A stretch of 64,000 bases of DNA, taken from NCBI RefSeq assembly GCF_001651855.1, contig NZ_LNQC01000038.1, positions 45,144 to 109,143 of the forward strand, in the 5' to 3' direction. The notes under the pieces were generated by a model. That model had not been told where the DNA came from. It was given only the letters and a program-made list of their open reading frames with translations, and did not search any database. The position numbers and the translations under genes were made by a program. The DNA comes from Sinorhizobium americanum (GTDB taxonomy: Bacteria; Pseudomonadota; Alphaproteobacteria; Rhizobiales; Rhizobiaceae). Shown piece by piece: positions 47,950 through 55,810 of this stretch (positions are counted from its first letter, which is position 1; every line of letters begins with the position of its first letter).

Positions 47950-48630
47950 TCAGGCCGGAATCTGCAGCACGTCCGGGTGCTGAAGGGGTGCGTCCTTGAT
48001 CCAGATTTCAACACCCTCGGGTCCGGTCACCGCCTGAATCGGTTCATCTGCGGGCAGCCGGCCCCAGCTCTGCGGCTCCAACTGCTCATCTCCGATTGCC
48101 AAGCTGCCGGAAAGCACGAGGAATTCGAGACCGCGGCGATTATCGACCATAATAGTGGCGTCGGGCCGCCAGCGCTCGATCGATACGTGTTCTTTCCCAT
48201 CGTCGAACAGGACCCGCGCGGCCTCGGCTCCTTTGCGCAAAGGCACGGTTACACCCTCGCCGGGCTGACGGACGATCTGTGTGCTGTCACCCTCGCGATA
48301 CTGCCAGAGCCGCACGAAGATTGTGCAGCCGTCCTTCGACGCTGGTACATGCGAGGTACCGGGCGGATTGCGGAAATAGCAGCCCGCCGGATAGTCGCCA
48401 TGTTCGTCCTGAAACGTGCCTTCGAGCACGAGAATTTCCTCGCCACCGCTATGGACATGACGCGGGAAAGCGCTTCCCGGCGCGTAGCGCACGATCGTGG
48501 TGGCGCGGGCGACTTCACCGCCGACGCGATACAGCATCCGGCGATCGACGCCGGCGGACGGGCTGGCACTCCAGTCGAGCTTAGTCGAATGGACGGTAAC
48601 TGGTTTCGTCAGGTCTTCATTGATGCGCAT
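47950..48630 (-). CDS. Cupin protein (ChrR-like)
   Basis: A 226-residue protein with two cupin parts. The first holds HVHSGGEEILVLEG (metal-binding His/Glu), followed by GCYFRNPPGTSH; the second holds LEFLVLSGSLAIG. This resembles the cupin anti-sigma domain of ChrR, without a zinc N-terminal part, so it probably binds metal and a small ligand. It overlaps the alcohol dehydrogenase gene by 14 bases and so belongs to that operon. Confidence 0.75.
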   Translation of the reverse strand: MRINEDLTKPVTVHSTKLDWSASPSAGVDRRMLYRVGGEVARATTIVRYAPGSAFPRHVHSGGEEILVLEGTFQDEHGDYPAGCYFRNPPGTSHVPASKDGCTIFVRLWQYREGDSTQIVRQPGEGVTVPLRKGAEAARVLFDDGKEHVSIERWRPDATIMVDNRRGLEFLVLSGSLAIGDEQLEPQSWGRLPADEPIQAVTGPEGVEIWIKDAPLQHPDVLQIPA

Positions 48631-49657
48631 TGGTCTGATCTCCTATCGTCAGCACGATCCGGAACTTCGCGTTACCGGATCTCATCTTTTGGACAGCTTC
48701 CTGGGCGCGCTCCAGCGGCATGATCTCGATCATCGGCCGCACACCCGTAAGCACGCTGAAATCCAGCGTCTTTTCGTTCTCATAAGGGGAGCCGGTGATC
48801 GAACCGATTACACCGCGCTCCGCGCCCACCAGGTATCCTGGAGATACCGGTAGCGGATCTTTGCCGACGCCGAGGACGACGAGGCGGCCCTCCGGCTGAA
48901 GAGCAGGCATCAACGCGGCAACTGCCGTTGGATTGCCGGTCGTCGTCAGGATCGCTTTTGCGCCACCCATGGTGTTCAAAACCTCGGCGGCATTTTCCAG
49001 TTCAGTGTCGATGTAGCGATGCGCACCCAGACCCATCGCGTCGGCGGCGATATCCGTGCCTCGGCCCACCGCGACCACCCGAAAACCCATCTTCCGGGCA
49101 TATTGCAGGGCCATGTGCCCGAGGCCGCCTATTCCAAGGATGGCGACGGTATCGCCGGCTTCCGCGCCCGATTTCTTCAGTGCGTTGAATGTGGCAATGC
49201 CGGCGCACAGGATCGGTGCGGCTTCCACGGACAAAAGAGCTTCCGGGATCGAGACGAGTCCCGTTGCGCGTGCGATCACCATCTCGGCATAGCCTCCGTC
49301 GCAGGACGACCCGACCACGGGCTGGTTGCGGCAGAGATTGAAATGGCCTCGCCGGCACTCGCTGCATTCGTTGCAGTGGCCGCCAAGGCGACCGACGCCA
49401 ACGCGCTGACCGATCTTCCAGATCGACGGCGTGTTCTGGCCGAGTGCGACGATCCGGCCGACGACCTCATGACCGGGAACGCGCGGCGGGTTCAGCGCCG
49501 AATCGGCCCTTTCGATGTCGCTGACATCGGCGCCGCAGATGCCGCAGGCCTCGACCGCGATCAGCACTTCACCGGCGCCAGGTGTAGGCGTCGGCCGCTC
49601 CACAAGCTCAAGCATTCCGTGTGCGCTGACCTGCATGGCTCGATAGGTGGTCTTCAT
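48617..49657 (-). CDS. Zinc-dependent alcohol dehydrogenase (MDR family)
   Basis: A 346-residue medium-chain dehydrogenase. The catalytic zinc ligands are C in CGICGADV and H-E in PGHEVVGR. The structural zinc loop is CNECSECRRGHFNLC. The NAD(P)-binding GIGGLGHMALQYAR is complete. It oxidises an alcohol or reduces an aldehyde; the substrate is unknown. It follows the flavin oxidase and precedes the cupin on the same strand. Confidence 0.88.
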   Translation of the reverse strand: MKTTYRAMQVSAHGMLELVERPTPTPGAGEVLIAVEACGICGADVSDIERADSALNPPRVPGHEVVGRIVALGQNTPSIWKIGQRVGVGRLGGHCNECSECRRGHFNLCRNQPVVGSSCDGGYAEMVIARATGLVSIPEALLSVEAAPILCAGIATFNALKKSGAEAGDTVAILGIGGLGHMALQYARKMGFRVVAVGRGTDIAADAMGLGAHRYIDTELENAAEVLNTMGGAKAILTTTGNPTAVAALMPALQPEGRLVVLGVGKDPLPVSPGYLVGAERGVIGSITGSPYENEKTLDFSVLTGVRPMIEIMPLERAQEAVQKMRSGNAKFRIVLTIGDQTNAHQ

Positions 49658-49668
49658 GTTCCCGGTCC

Positions 49669-50811
49669 TTATGTAGGGACTTTATCGGACACCGCGGGGA
49701 ACGCCTGTCCCTCGGACTTGCGCAGCCTGCCGATAAGTTCGCTCGCTGTACGAGTGGCCGCTTCCACAGCGCCGGCCAGATAACCAGGCTCGCTGATGCT
49801 GGTTTCGCTGCCGGCCAGCGAAATGTAATCGCGCCACTTTCCATTGATCCATGGCCGCGGGTCCGCACTCGGATGGCCGCCTGCTTGCCGGTCGTCTGAC
49901 GTCGCGGTCAGAGGGTCGTCCGCCCAGTCCTTGAACAAGGTCGCGCGGGGGCTGGCGGCCTCGGGCCCGAACATCTGCGCGAGTTGCTGAACCGAAGCCG
50001 CGACGATTGCGTCACGCCCGGCGGCAGCGCGCTCGGCCGCGGGCACGCCGACGAAGCCGAACAAAGCGGCCCTGCCGGACGCGGTAGTCGCATCGTGGAT
50101 CTCGACGAGCGGTCCGACCATGCTTTGTGCCGTGCCCGAGAGGCCGGCTTCGCGCCAGAAGGGACGATCGTAGAGCGCGAAGAATTTTGCATGCGGCGCC
50201 ATCCAGGTCGGGGTGCGCTGCCACCGCTCCAGTGTTGCAAAGTCGAGAGCGGGCGAGAACAGGATCTTGGCCTCGATGAGACGCGGCGGCATGGCGAAGA
50301 GGACATGCGACGCCCGCTCTCTCTGCGCCGATCCGGTCGCATCGAGGTACTGCACAACGACGCCTTCGCCGTCGAGCGAGACATGCGTCACCTGTGCACC
50401 GAGTTCAATGCTCTCCGCCGGCAGGCTTTCTGCAAGCGCTGATATTATCGCGCCGGTTCCCCCGACGAGCCGCATGGACTGCGGTTCTTGACGCATTCCG
50501 CGATAGCGCTGCGGCGCTTCGCGAGCCATCCGCTGAAAGATCACGTCGCCATCGCTGTTCTGCTCGAAGTGGTGAAGCCCGAGTTGATGGACGAGGTCGC
50601 CCATGGCCGGCTGCATGCCGGGCCAGAACCAGGAGGGTCCAAGGTCGAAACCGTCGCCAGACGGTTTACCGGTTCCGTCGACCGATAGAATTCGGCCGCC
50701 CAGGCGGTCACGAGCCTCGAGAAGCTTGAAGCCGATGCCTGCTCGATGGAGGAGCCGCGCTGCGGTCAGGCCCGCAAGCCCGCCGCCGACGATCAGAATG
50801 GATTGTGACAA
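49669..50811 (-). CDS. FAD-dependent amine oxidase family protein
   Basis: A 380-residue flavoprotein. The N-terminal dinucleotide site is ILIVGGGLAGLTAARLLHR followed by LLEARDRLGGRI, typical of flavin monoamine oxidases. The C-terminal FAD contact (SETSISEPGYLAGAVEAA) is also there. It would deaminate or dehydrogenate a substrate with O2. It is somewhat shorter than usual (about 420-450), with no clear gap. It starts 60 bases after the ABM gene. Confidence 0.82.
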   Translation of the reverse strand: MSQSILIVGGGLAGLTAARLLHRAGIGFKLLEARDRLGGRILSVDGTGKPSGDGFDLGPSWFWPGMQPAMGDLVHQLGLHHFEQNSDGDVIFQRMAREAPQRYRGMRQEPQSMRLVGGTGAIISALAESLPAESIELGAQVTHVSLDGEGVVVQYLDATGSAQRERASHVLFAMPPRLIEAKILFSPALDFATLERWQRTPTWMAPHAKFFALYDRPFWREAGLSGTAQSMVGPLVEIHDATTASGRAALFGFVGVPAAERAAAGRDAIVAASVQQLAQMFGPEAASPRATLFKDWADDPLTATSDDRQAGGHPSADPRPWINGKWRDYISLAGSETSISEPGYLAGAVEAATRTASELIGRLRKSEGQAFPAVSDKVPT

Positions 50812-50835
50812 GGGAAAGCTCCTCGTGAAGAGTGA

Positions 50836-50853
50836 GGGCCGGATATCCGGCCC
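50836..50853. terminator. GC-rich palindrome after the ABM gene
   Basis: GGGCCGGATATCCGGCCC is a perfect 18-base palindrome between the ABM-type gene and the flavin oxidase gene. A near-identical hairpin follows the AhpD-like gene (52246-52269). It may attenuate transcription or stabilise RNA ends; there is no T-run. Confidence 0.4.
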
Positions 50854-50870
50854 CTCCAGGCCTGCCGGGC

Positions 50871-51152
50871 TCAGGCCACGGCGTAGATGCGGATGTCCGG
50901 GGCTGCCGCCAGAAGTGGCTTCAGCCCGGCTACGACATCGTCCGTGAACAGTTCGCTTTCGAGATAGGCCTTCGCGTCTTCGACGCTGTTGAATCCGTGC
51001 AGAACCTGAACGTCAGTATCGCGAATGAGAAGCTCCTTGGAGGTCGCGCCCGCAATCTGAGAGAGGAACGGCTCTTTGTACTTTTTATAGACTTCCGCGG
51101 CGGCGCGGCGGTTCTCGGCTGCGATCTGCAGCGTGATTTCAAGGTAAGCCAT
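50871..51152 (-). CDS. Antibiotic biosynthesis monooxygenase (ABM)-like small protein
   Basis: A 93-residue protein with the dimeric alpha+beta barrel layout of ABM/YgiN-like proteins: MAYLEITLQIAAENR as first strand, YKKYKEPFL helix, DVQVLHGFNSVEDAKAYL central part, IRIYAVA as last strand. Such proteins oxidise quinols or bind small hydrophobic compounds. It fits a redox detoxification cluster. Confidence 0.6.
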   Translation of the reverse strand: MAYLEITLQIAAENRRAAAEVYKKYKEPFLSQIAGATSKELLIRDTDVQVLHGFNSVEDAKAYLESELFTDDVVAGLKPLLAAAPDIRIYAVA

Positions 51153-51243
51153 GTCATCCTCTTAAGTTTCGATTGGTGCAGTCGCTCAATAGGGGCAGTC
51201 GTTCGCCTGTGAAGCGTCGTCCGGGCAGGGCAAAAATTTGCCG

Positions 51244-52014
51244 CTACTGGCGACCGGCGGTAACACCGCCATCGACAGGCAGAACGACGCCGGTGATCCA
51301 GGATGCGCTTTCGGAAGCGAGGAAAAGAATTGCTTCGGCGACATCCCGTGGCTGTCCGTTACGCCCCAGCGGATGGAAGGCGTCAAAAGTCGGAAGCACT
51401 TCCTTCACCTGGACGTCGGACAGGAACGTGTTATAGACCGGCGTCTCGACGACTGCCGGGGCTACGGCGTTGATGCGGATCTTGCGGGGCGCAAGTTCGA
51501 TGGCGAGGTTGCGGACCATGGCATGCACGCCGGCATTGGCCGCGGAATAGGCTGCCGAAGGCGTGGCGCCGATCGCCTGGATCGCCCACATCGATCCGGT
51601 CTGGACAATCGCACCGCCGCTATTTTTGGTCATGGCTTTCGCGGCGGCCTGGGCAGTGAAGAACTTGCCCTTCAAAATCGTGGCGAGATACCAGTCATAA
51701 TCTGCCTCGGTCAGATCGAGGAATGGCTTCGGATTGAATACGCCAGCGTTGTTGACCAGCACATCGAGCTTTCCGAAGCGCGACACAGCCGCATCCACGA
51801 GTGCAGCGCCGGTTGCCGGCTCCGCAATATCACCGGCCGACGCAACAACGTTCTTGCCGCTGGGGTCGATTTCACGCGCAGCTTCCTCTAGTTTCTTGAG
51901 GTTGCGGCCGTTGATGGCGACCTTCGCGCCCTCAGCAAGGAAGCGCGCGGCTGCTTCTTTCCCGATACCAGAACCTCCGCCGGTGATGGCGACCACTTTG
52001 CCTTCAAATCGCAT
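51244..52014 (-). CDS. SDR family oxidoreductase
   Basis: A 256-residue short-chain dehydrogenase. TGGGSGIGKEAA is the cofactor site, NNAG the stabilising motif, and the catalytic set has S (GSMWA) with YSAANAGVH where the usual YxxxK lysine is replaced (Y-S-A-A-N). The C-terminal FLASESASWITGVVLPVDGG is standard. The change from Lys to Asn at the active site is odd and might affect activity. Two copies of the cluster's palindromic operator lie upstream. Confidence 0.85.
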   Translation of the reverse strand: MRFEGKVVAITGGGSGIGKEAAARFLAEGAKVAINGRNLKKLEEAAREIDPSGKNVVASAGDIAEPATGAALVDAAVSRFGKLDVLVNNAGVFNPKPFLDLTEADYDWYLATILKGKFFTAQAAAKAMTKNSGGAIVQTGSMWAIQAIGATPSAAYSAANAGVHAMVRNLAIELAPRKIRINAVAPAVVETPVYNTFLSDVQVKEVLPTFDAFHPLGRNGQPRDVAEAILFLASESASWITGVVLPVDGGVTAGRQ

Positions 52015-52030
52015 TATCTATCTCCTCATA

Positions 52031-52046
52031 TATCTATCGATAGATA
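52031..52046. promoter_or_regulatory. TetR-type operator copy 1 (upstream of SDR gene)
   Basis: TATCTATCGATAGATA is a perfect 16-base palindrome 17 bases before the SDR start codon. Confidence 0.7.
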
Positions 52047-52089
52047 GATTGTCGATTTCATATAGACGAGACAAGCGCCCATTGCAACC

Positions 52090-52109
52090 CCTATCTATCG
52101 AGAGATAGG
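52090..52109. promoter_or_regulatory. TetR-type operator copy 2
   Basis: CCTATCTATCGAGAGATAGG is a 20-base palindrome with one mismatched pair, in the same promoter region as copy 1 and 43 bases upstream of it. Confidence 0.7.
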
Positions 52110-52245
52110 TGGATGTTCTCGGTGCGAAGCCTGGCCACCTGGGGACGAAGAGAGTGGCCGGCGACGAGGGCAAAACCAGCGCGCCGCCCGGATTCCAGGC
52201 CCTGAACTGCAAGTCAGGGTAAAGACACCAGGGTTCAGGTCGAGG

Positions 52246-52269
52246 CGAGGGCCGGATGACCGGCCCTCG
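52246..52269. terminator. GC-rich hairpin after the AhpD-like gene
   Basis: CGAGGGCCGG and CCGGCCCTCG form a 10-bp perfect stem with a 4-base loop, 10 bases past the stop of the AhpD-like gene. Confidence 0.5.
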
Positions 52270-52278
52270 TTTACCCCG

Positions 52279-52710
52279 TTACTCTTTCGGCAGGCTCGCG
52301 ATTGTATCGAAGACGCGGGCCGTGTAGGTGAGCGCCGCGCCGGCATTCAGAGCGATTGCGGTGCCCAAAACCTCGGCGATCTCGCCGTTTGTGGCTCCCA
52401 GTTCCACGGCCTTCTTCGCATGAACAGCGATGCAGCCATCGCAACGGGTGGTGACGGCGACCGCCAGAGCAATCAGTTCATGGAACTTCGGCTCGAGCAG
52501 TCCAGTCTTGCTGGCGCTCGTCTCGATCGTGTGCAGGCCGCGCAGTACATCTGGGCTCTGCTTCGCGAACTCGCCGACACGGCCGAGCAGGGCGTCGCGA
52601 TAGGCATTCCAGTCTTGCATGTGCATGTGAGATCTCGCTTTTTCCATTGTCGACAGGGCGTTGAGCCGCGGAATGTCGGGTTTTGAAGGTCGATCGGAGC
52701 TGTTCGCCAA
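52279..52710 (-). CDS. Carboxymuconolactone decarboxylase / AhpD-like protein
   Basis: A 143-residue protein of the CMD family. The CxxC and His of the AhpD active site are visible in TTRCDGCIAVHAKKAVELGA, preceded by the conserved Glu (HELIALAVAV). It probably acts as a disulfide-linked peroxidase or thiol redox protein. Internal Met codons (e.g. MEKARSHMHMQDW) are alternative starts. It lies between the DJ-1 and SDR genes. Confidence 0.85.
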   Translation of the reverse strand: MANSSDRPSKPDIPRLNALSTMEKARSHMHMQDWNAYRDALLGRVGEFAKQSPDVLRGLHTIETSASKTGLLEPKFHELIALAVAVTTRCDGCIAVHAKKAVELGATNGEIAEVLGTAIALNAGAALTYTARVFDTIASLPKE

Positions 52711-52761
52711 GGTCTTCTACAACATCATGGCGGTCGCGCCCCGGCGCTTGAGGGTTGTTCG

Positions 52762-52789
52762 TTCTGGGGCGCCAAGGAGCGCCCCAGAA
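52762..52789. terminator. Hairpin after the DJ-1/PfpI gene
   Basis: TTCTGGGGCGC and GCGCCCCAGAA form an 11-bp perfect stem with a 6-base loop, 9 bases past the DJ-1 stop. No T-run follows in the direction of transcription. Confidence 0.5.
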
Positions 52790-52797
52790 ACTTGAAT

Positions 52798-53499
52798 TTA
52801 CGAAGCGAGGCGCTCCGAAAGAGCTTCGGCGAGCGGTACGGCCGACGCCGGGCTCTGGCCCGTCATTAGGACGCCGTCGACGACGACGTTCGGCTCCCAG
52901 TTCGCCTTGCTCTGGTAGTTGGCACCGCGGTTCTTGAGCTCGTCTTCGAGCGAGAACAGCAGGTGGTGGAGCAGTTCAATCTCGGTGTCCTCGGCGTTCT
53001 TGAAGCCGGTTACGTTAAGGCCGTTTACGAGATACTGGCCATCGTCCTTCTTGACATCGCGCAGGATCGCAGGTGCATGGCACACCATGGCGATCGGCCG
53101 GCCGGCCTTGTGGAAGTCACGGATCAGCTTGATGGCGAAGGAGTCGGAGGCGAGATCCCAGAGCAGACCGTAGCCACCGGGGAAGAATACGGCATCGAAC
53201 GTGCTGTAGTCGATGTTGCGCAGCTTGCGGGTGTTGCGGGCGGCGAACATCGCGACCGGGTCGGCCAGGAAACGGTCCGTATATTCGGTGGTAAACGGTG
53301 CCTTCATGCTAAGGAGGTCGATCGGGGCCTCGCCGCCCTCGGGAGAGGCGAACACGACCTCGTGACCGGCGCCGGTCAGGATATAGTAGGGCGCGGCCAA
53401 TTCATGGAACCAGGTACCGGTCTGCTTGCCGCTGAGGCCCATCTCGTCGACCGACGACATGATGAGAAGGATGCGCTTTTGCTTATTGCCAGTGCTCAT
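52798..53499 (-). CDS. DJ-1/PfpI family type 1 glutamine amidotransferase-like protein
   Basis: A 233-residue DJ-1/PfpI protein of the Hsp31-like group. The nucleophile region is PIAMVCHAPAIL with Cys followed by His, and the GGYGLLWDLA segment precedes it. Family members degrade methylglyoxal (glyoxalase III) or act as chaperones. It is the first gene of the minus-strand cluster, next to the tetR gene, and has two copies of the operator upstream. A role against reactive aldehydes fits the ADH and SDR neighbours. Confidence 0.88.
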   Translation of the reverse strand: MSTGNKQKRILLIMSSVDEMGLSGKQTGTWFHELAAPYYILTGAGHEVVFASPEGGEAPIDLLSMKAPFTTEYTDRFLADPVAMFAARNTRKLRNIDYSTFDAVFFPGGYGLLWDLASDSFAIKLIRDFHKAGRPIAMVCHAPAILRDVKKDDGQYLVNGLNVTGFKNAEDTEIELLHHLLFSLEDELKNRGANYQSKANWEPNVVVDGVLMTGQSPASAVPLAEALSERLAS

Positions 53500-53550
53500 T
53501 AGATCTTTCCTTTCCCGTGGTCTGTGACCAAGCTCATAATGTTAGCTGTT

Positions 53551-53572
53551 GTCTATCTATCGATAGGTAGAC
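53551..53572. promoter_or_regulatory. TetR-type operator copy 3 (upstream of DJ-1 gene)
   Basis: A 22-base palindrome (GTCTATCTATC then GATAGGTAGAC, one mismatched pair) 52 bases before the DJ-1 start. Confidence 0.7.
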
Positions 53573-53612
53573 GCTTAATACCTAGTCGATCCAATTACGC
53601 TTTGCAATGCCT

Positions 53613-53626
53613 ATCTATCGATAGAT
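53613..53626. promoter_or_regulatory. TetR-type operator copy 4
   Basis: ATCTATCGATAGAT, a perfect 14-base palindrome between the DJ-1 and tetR genes. Confidence 0.7.
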
Positions 53627-53680
53627 CGAATGATTTTTCAGGCGGTCGCGCCGGTGTTGCTATTCTCTCCGGAATGACCT

Positions 53681-53694
53681 ATCTACTGATAGAT
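53681..53694. promoter_or_regulatory. TetR-type operator copy 5 (before tetR)
   Basis: ATCTACTGATAGAT, a near-palindrome of the same type, ends 11 bases before the tetR start codon. Binding here would block translation start or transcription of the repressor itself. Confidence 0.65.
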
Positions 53695-53705
53695 TGAGAA
53701 AGGCT

Positions 53706-54215
53706 ATGGCAATGAGCGATACGACAGAGGCAATTATGGACGCCGCCGAGGAGCGGATTCGGCGGACGGGCTACAGCGGCTTCAGCTTTCGCGAGATTGC
53801 CGCCGACGTCGGCGTGAAGAGTGCCAGCGTTCACTATCATTTTCCTACCAAAGAAAAGCTCGCGGCGGCCGTCGCCCGCCGATACACGGACCGCTTTCTC
53901 GAGGCGGTGGATCATCAGCTCGCCGGCGGCGAGGATATCGTCGAGGCCTGGCGGCAGGTCTTTCGAGTCGCCTTGCAACGCGACGGAAGAATGTGCCTCT
54001 GCGGCGCCTTGGGGGCGACATCGCAAGATTTGTCGAGAGAAGTCCGCGACGAAGTCAAACGGTTCTTCCTGCTCGGGATCGACAAGCTGACCATGGCGGG
54101 ACTAGCCCGGAACAGCGCGCTGCACGTGCTTGCCGCCCTGGAAGGCGCGATGCTGACGGCGAACGTCCTGGAGGATCCATCTCTGTTCGACAAGGGAACT
54201 GCCGCCCTCGCGTGA
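53706..54215 (+). CDS. TetR/AcrR family transcriptional repressor
   Basis: A 169-residue TetR regulator. The N-terminal HTH is clear: AIMDAAEERIRRTGYSGFSFREIAADVGVKSASVHYHFPTKEKL region (about residues 8-55). The C-terminal half (AGGEDIVEAWRQVFRV, CLCGALGATSQDLSREVRDEVKRF) is the ligand/dimer domain, with a Cys pair that could sense oxidants or metals. It is divergent from the seven-gene redox cluster. Five palindromes of one type near it and upstream of SDR make it the likely local repressor. The ATG at 53706 is preferred; 53712 is an alternative. Confidence 0.9.
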   Translation: MAMSDTTEAIMDAAEERIRRTGYSGFSFREIAADVGVKSASVHYHFPTKEKLAAAVARRYTDRFLEAVDHQLAGGEDIVEAWRQVFRVALQRDGRMCLCGALGATSQDLSREVRDEVKRFFLLGIDKLTMAGLARNSALHVLAALEGAMLTANVLEDPSLFDKGTAALA

Positions 54216-54289
54216 CCTCTTTTTGCGGAGGGTCTTTACCTGGGCTGCCTTTCGGTCAAGCTGTGGTATTCACGCGGGATTGGGCCCGA

Positions 54290-54556
54290 TCAGCCAGAAC
54301 GCTGTCGAGACCTAAGAAGCATGTCCTCGATCATCTCGCGCTGGGCGCCACAGCCGCCAATGCGCCCGACTTCGCCCGCGACCGGCTCCAGCTTAGCCGT
54401 GCAATCTGCGTAATTTTCCTCCGCAAGTCGAAGGCGGCGCGGCAGATTGGCGGCACGATAGGCCCTGCGGCAAGCGCCCCTGGATCGATCAAGCCGGTCA
54501 ATGCCGCCACCCGTCAAAACGGGGCGGACGCGTGCTTTCGTGGCCGCGCCCGCCAT
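54290..54556 (-). pseudogene. TTC38-like tetratricopeptide protein remnant
   Basis: An 88-codon frame whose C-terminal half (EPVAGEVGRIGGCGAQREMI then EDMLLRSRQ) resembles the end of tetratricopeptide repeat protein 38-like proteins (RIGGSHAQRD motif). The N-terminal half shows no match and the parent gene of about 450 codons is missing. It is a leftover of an older gene. The rest of the gap between the tetR gene and 54663 shows nothing I can name. Confidence 0.4.
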
Positions 54557-54663
54557 TTATTTGTGGTGGTCGCGCACCGGACGGCGCGCTGACTGCAGGC
54601 AAGCGGATACCCGACACCGGTCAGGGTAACGAACCTGCGGGAGTCGCAGGTGCGACACTGCTG

Positions 54664-54995
54664 TTATTGTGTTTCCAGAAAGTCGTCCCGGCGTGGGTTG
54701 AACGTATCGATCAGAATACCCTCAGTAACAGCCACGACCCCATGAACGAGGTGCGGCGCGACGACGAAACTGCTTCCCGGGCCCAAGCGGACGGTCTCCC
54801 CGTCGACGGTCACATCGAAGGTACCCTCTGCGACGTAACTCACCTGGCTGTTCAGGTGGGAGTGTAAGGGGCGGATGCCGCCTTCCTCGAAGCGAAATGC
54901 CACAAGCATGAGTTCCGGCCGCTCGCTGAGTACGGCTCTGCGGTTGCCCGGCGCGACTCGGTCCAATCAAGATTTTCTGGAAGCGTGTAAAACAT
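54664..54995 (-). pseudogene. Small cupin protein with apparent frameshift
   Basis: The main frame (from a TTG at 54966) encodes a single-domain cupin: RFEEGGIRPLHSHLNSQVSY with metal-binding His, then GPGSSFVVAPHLVHGV. The natural start seems to be the ATG at 54995 (MFYTLPENLDW), which is in a different frame and joins the cupin frame near 54960. So one base has been gained or lost there, or the base call is wrong. If intact it would be a 110-residue cupin, probably with an enzymatic or sensing role in the adjacent catabolic locus. Confidence 0.55.
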
Positions 54996-55073
54996 CAAAT
55001 CCTCACTCTTTCTGTAGGTGTGCGGTCGCGTGCGGTGGGACAACCAGATCATGATCCGGGCCACCATTCTCGA

Positions 55074-55712
55074 TCACGGTTGTGTGTCGATCACTTGCTC
55101 GACGACTGCCAACGCGCTGTCGGCGTCTCTCGCCTCAATCGAATTCAAAAGTGACGACAGGCAAGCCGTGCGATCCGTCAACATCGAGGTTTCAGATAAC
55201 CCGGCCTCTAGATCATTTCGGAGCGCGGCTGCCAGGCTCGTAAAAAGATCGACGAGCAACTTGTTTCCTGAAGTCGACATTATGCGACGGTGCAGGTCGG
55301 TATCGTATGCTTGGCATGCGGCGGGATCGCCACGATGTGGCTGGGCTAGCGCGCCTCGGATTTCCTGGATCTGCGAGGGCGTCGAACGTCGGACGGCCAA
55401 GCTCACTGCCTGCTTGTAGATCGCGCCAAGCACTTCCCGCTTGTCGCGCAGGCTGTAGTGCCTGAGGTTTTTCTCGAGAGGTGCCGCTGCCGGACAACAC
55501 ACATACGTCCCCGAACCTTGCCGTGTTTCCAGCAATCCTTCCGACACGAGAACCCGCACCGCCTCCCTTATCGTTCCTCTCACCATCAACGTGTCGGCGA
55601 GAACAGTTTCATTTGGAAGACGTGTCCCGACTGGCCATTTGCCGCTGCCCACCTCGGCGCGCAGCATCTCGGCGGCAGTCTCGGATATGTTCTTACGGCG
55701 GATCGGACGCAC
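55074..55712 (-). CDS. GntR family regulator with FCD domain
   Basis: A 212-residue FadR-type regulator. The N-terminal winged HTH runs from MLRAEVGSGKWPVGTRLPNE to LLETRQGSGTYV (about 15-70), followed by an FCD ligand domain (AYDTDLHRRIMSTSGNKLL, RDADSALAVVEQVI) with metal-binding His residues. The start is a GTG. It stands between the frameshifted cupin and the second GntR gene, all on the minus strand, and may control the divergent catabolic operon. Confidence 0.85.
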   Translation of the reverse strand: MRPIRRKNISETAAEMLRAEVGSGKWPVGTRLPNETVLADTLMVRGTIREAVRVLVSEGLLETRQGSGTYVCCPAAAPLEKNLRHYSLRDKREVLGAIYKQAVSLAVRRSTPSQIQEIRGALAQPHRGDPAACQAYDTDLHRRIMSTSGNKLLVDLFTSLAAALRNDLEAGLSETSMLTDRTACLSSLLNSIEARDADSALAVVEQVIDTQP

Positions 55713-55810
55713 GATTGTTCCTTACGGCTTCCCGGTCGGCCAGCTCGGTAGCACCAATGAATCTCGCAAGATGTGAGAGACGGCGGCCCTGGAAGCTGCC
55801 GTTCGAGGTT

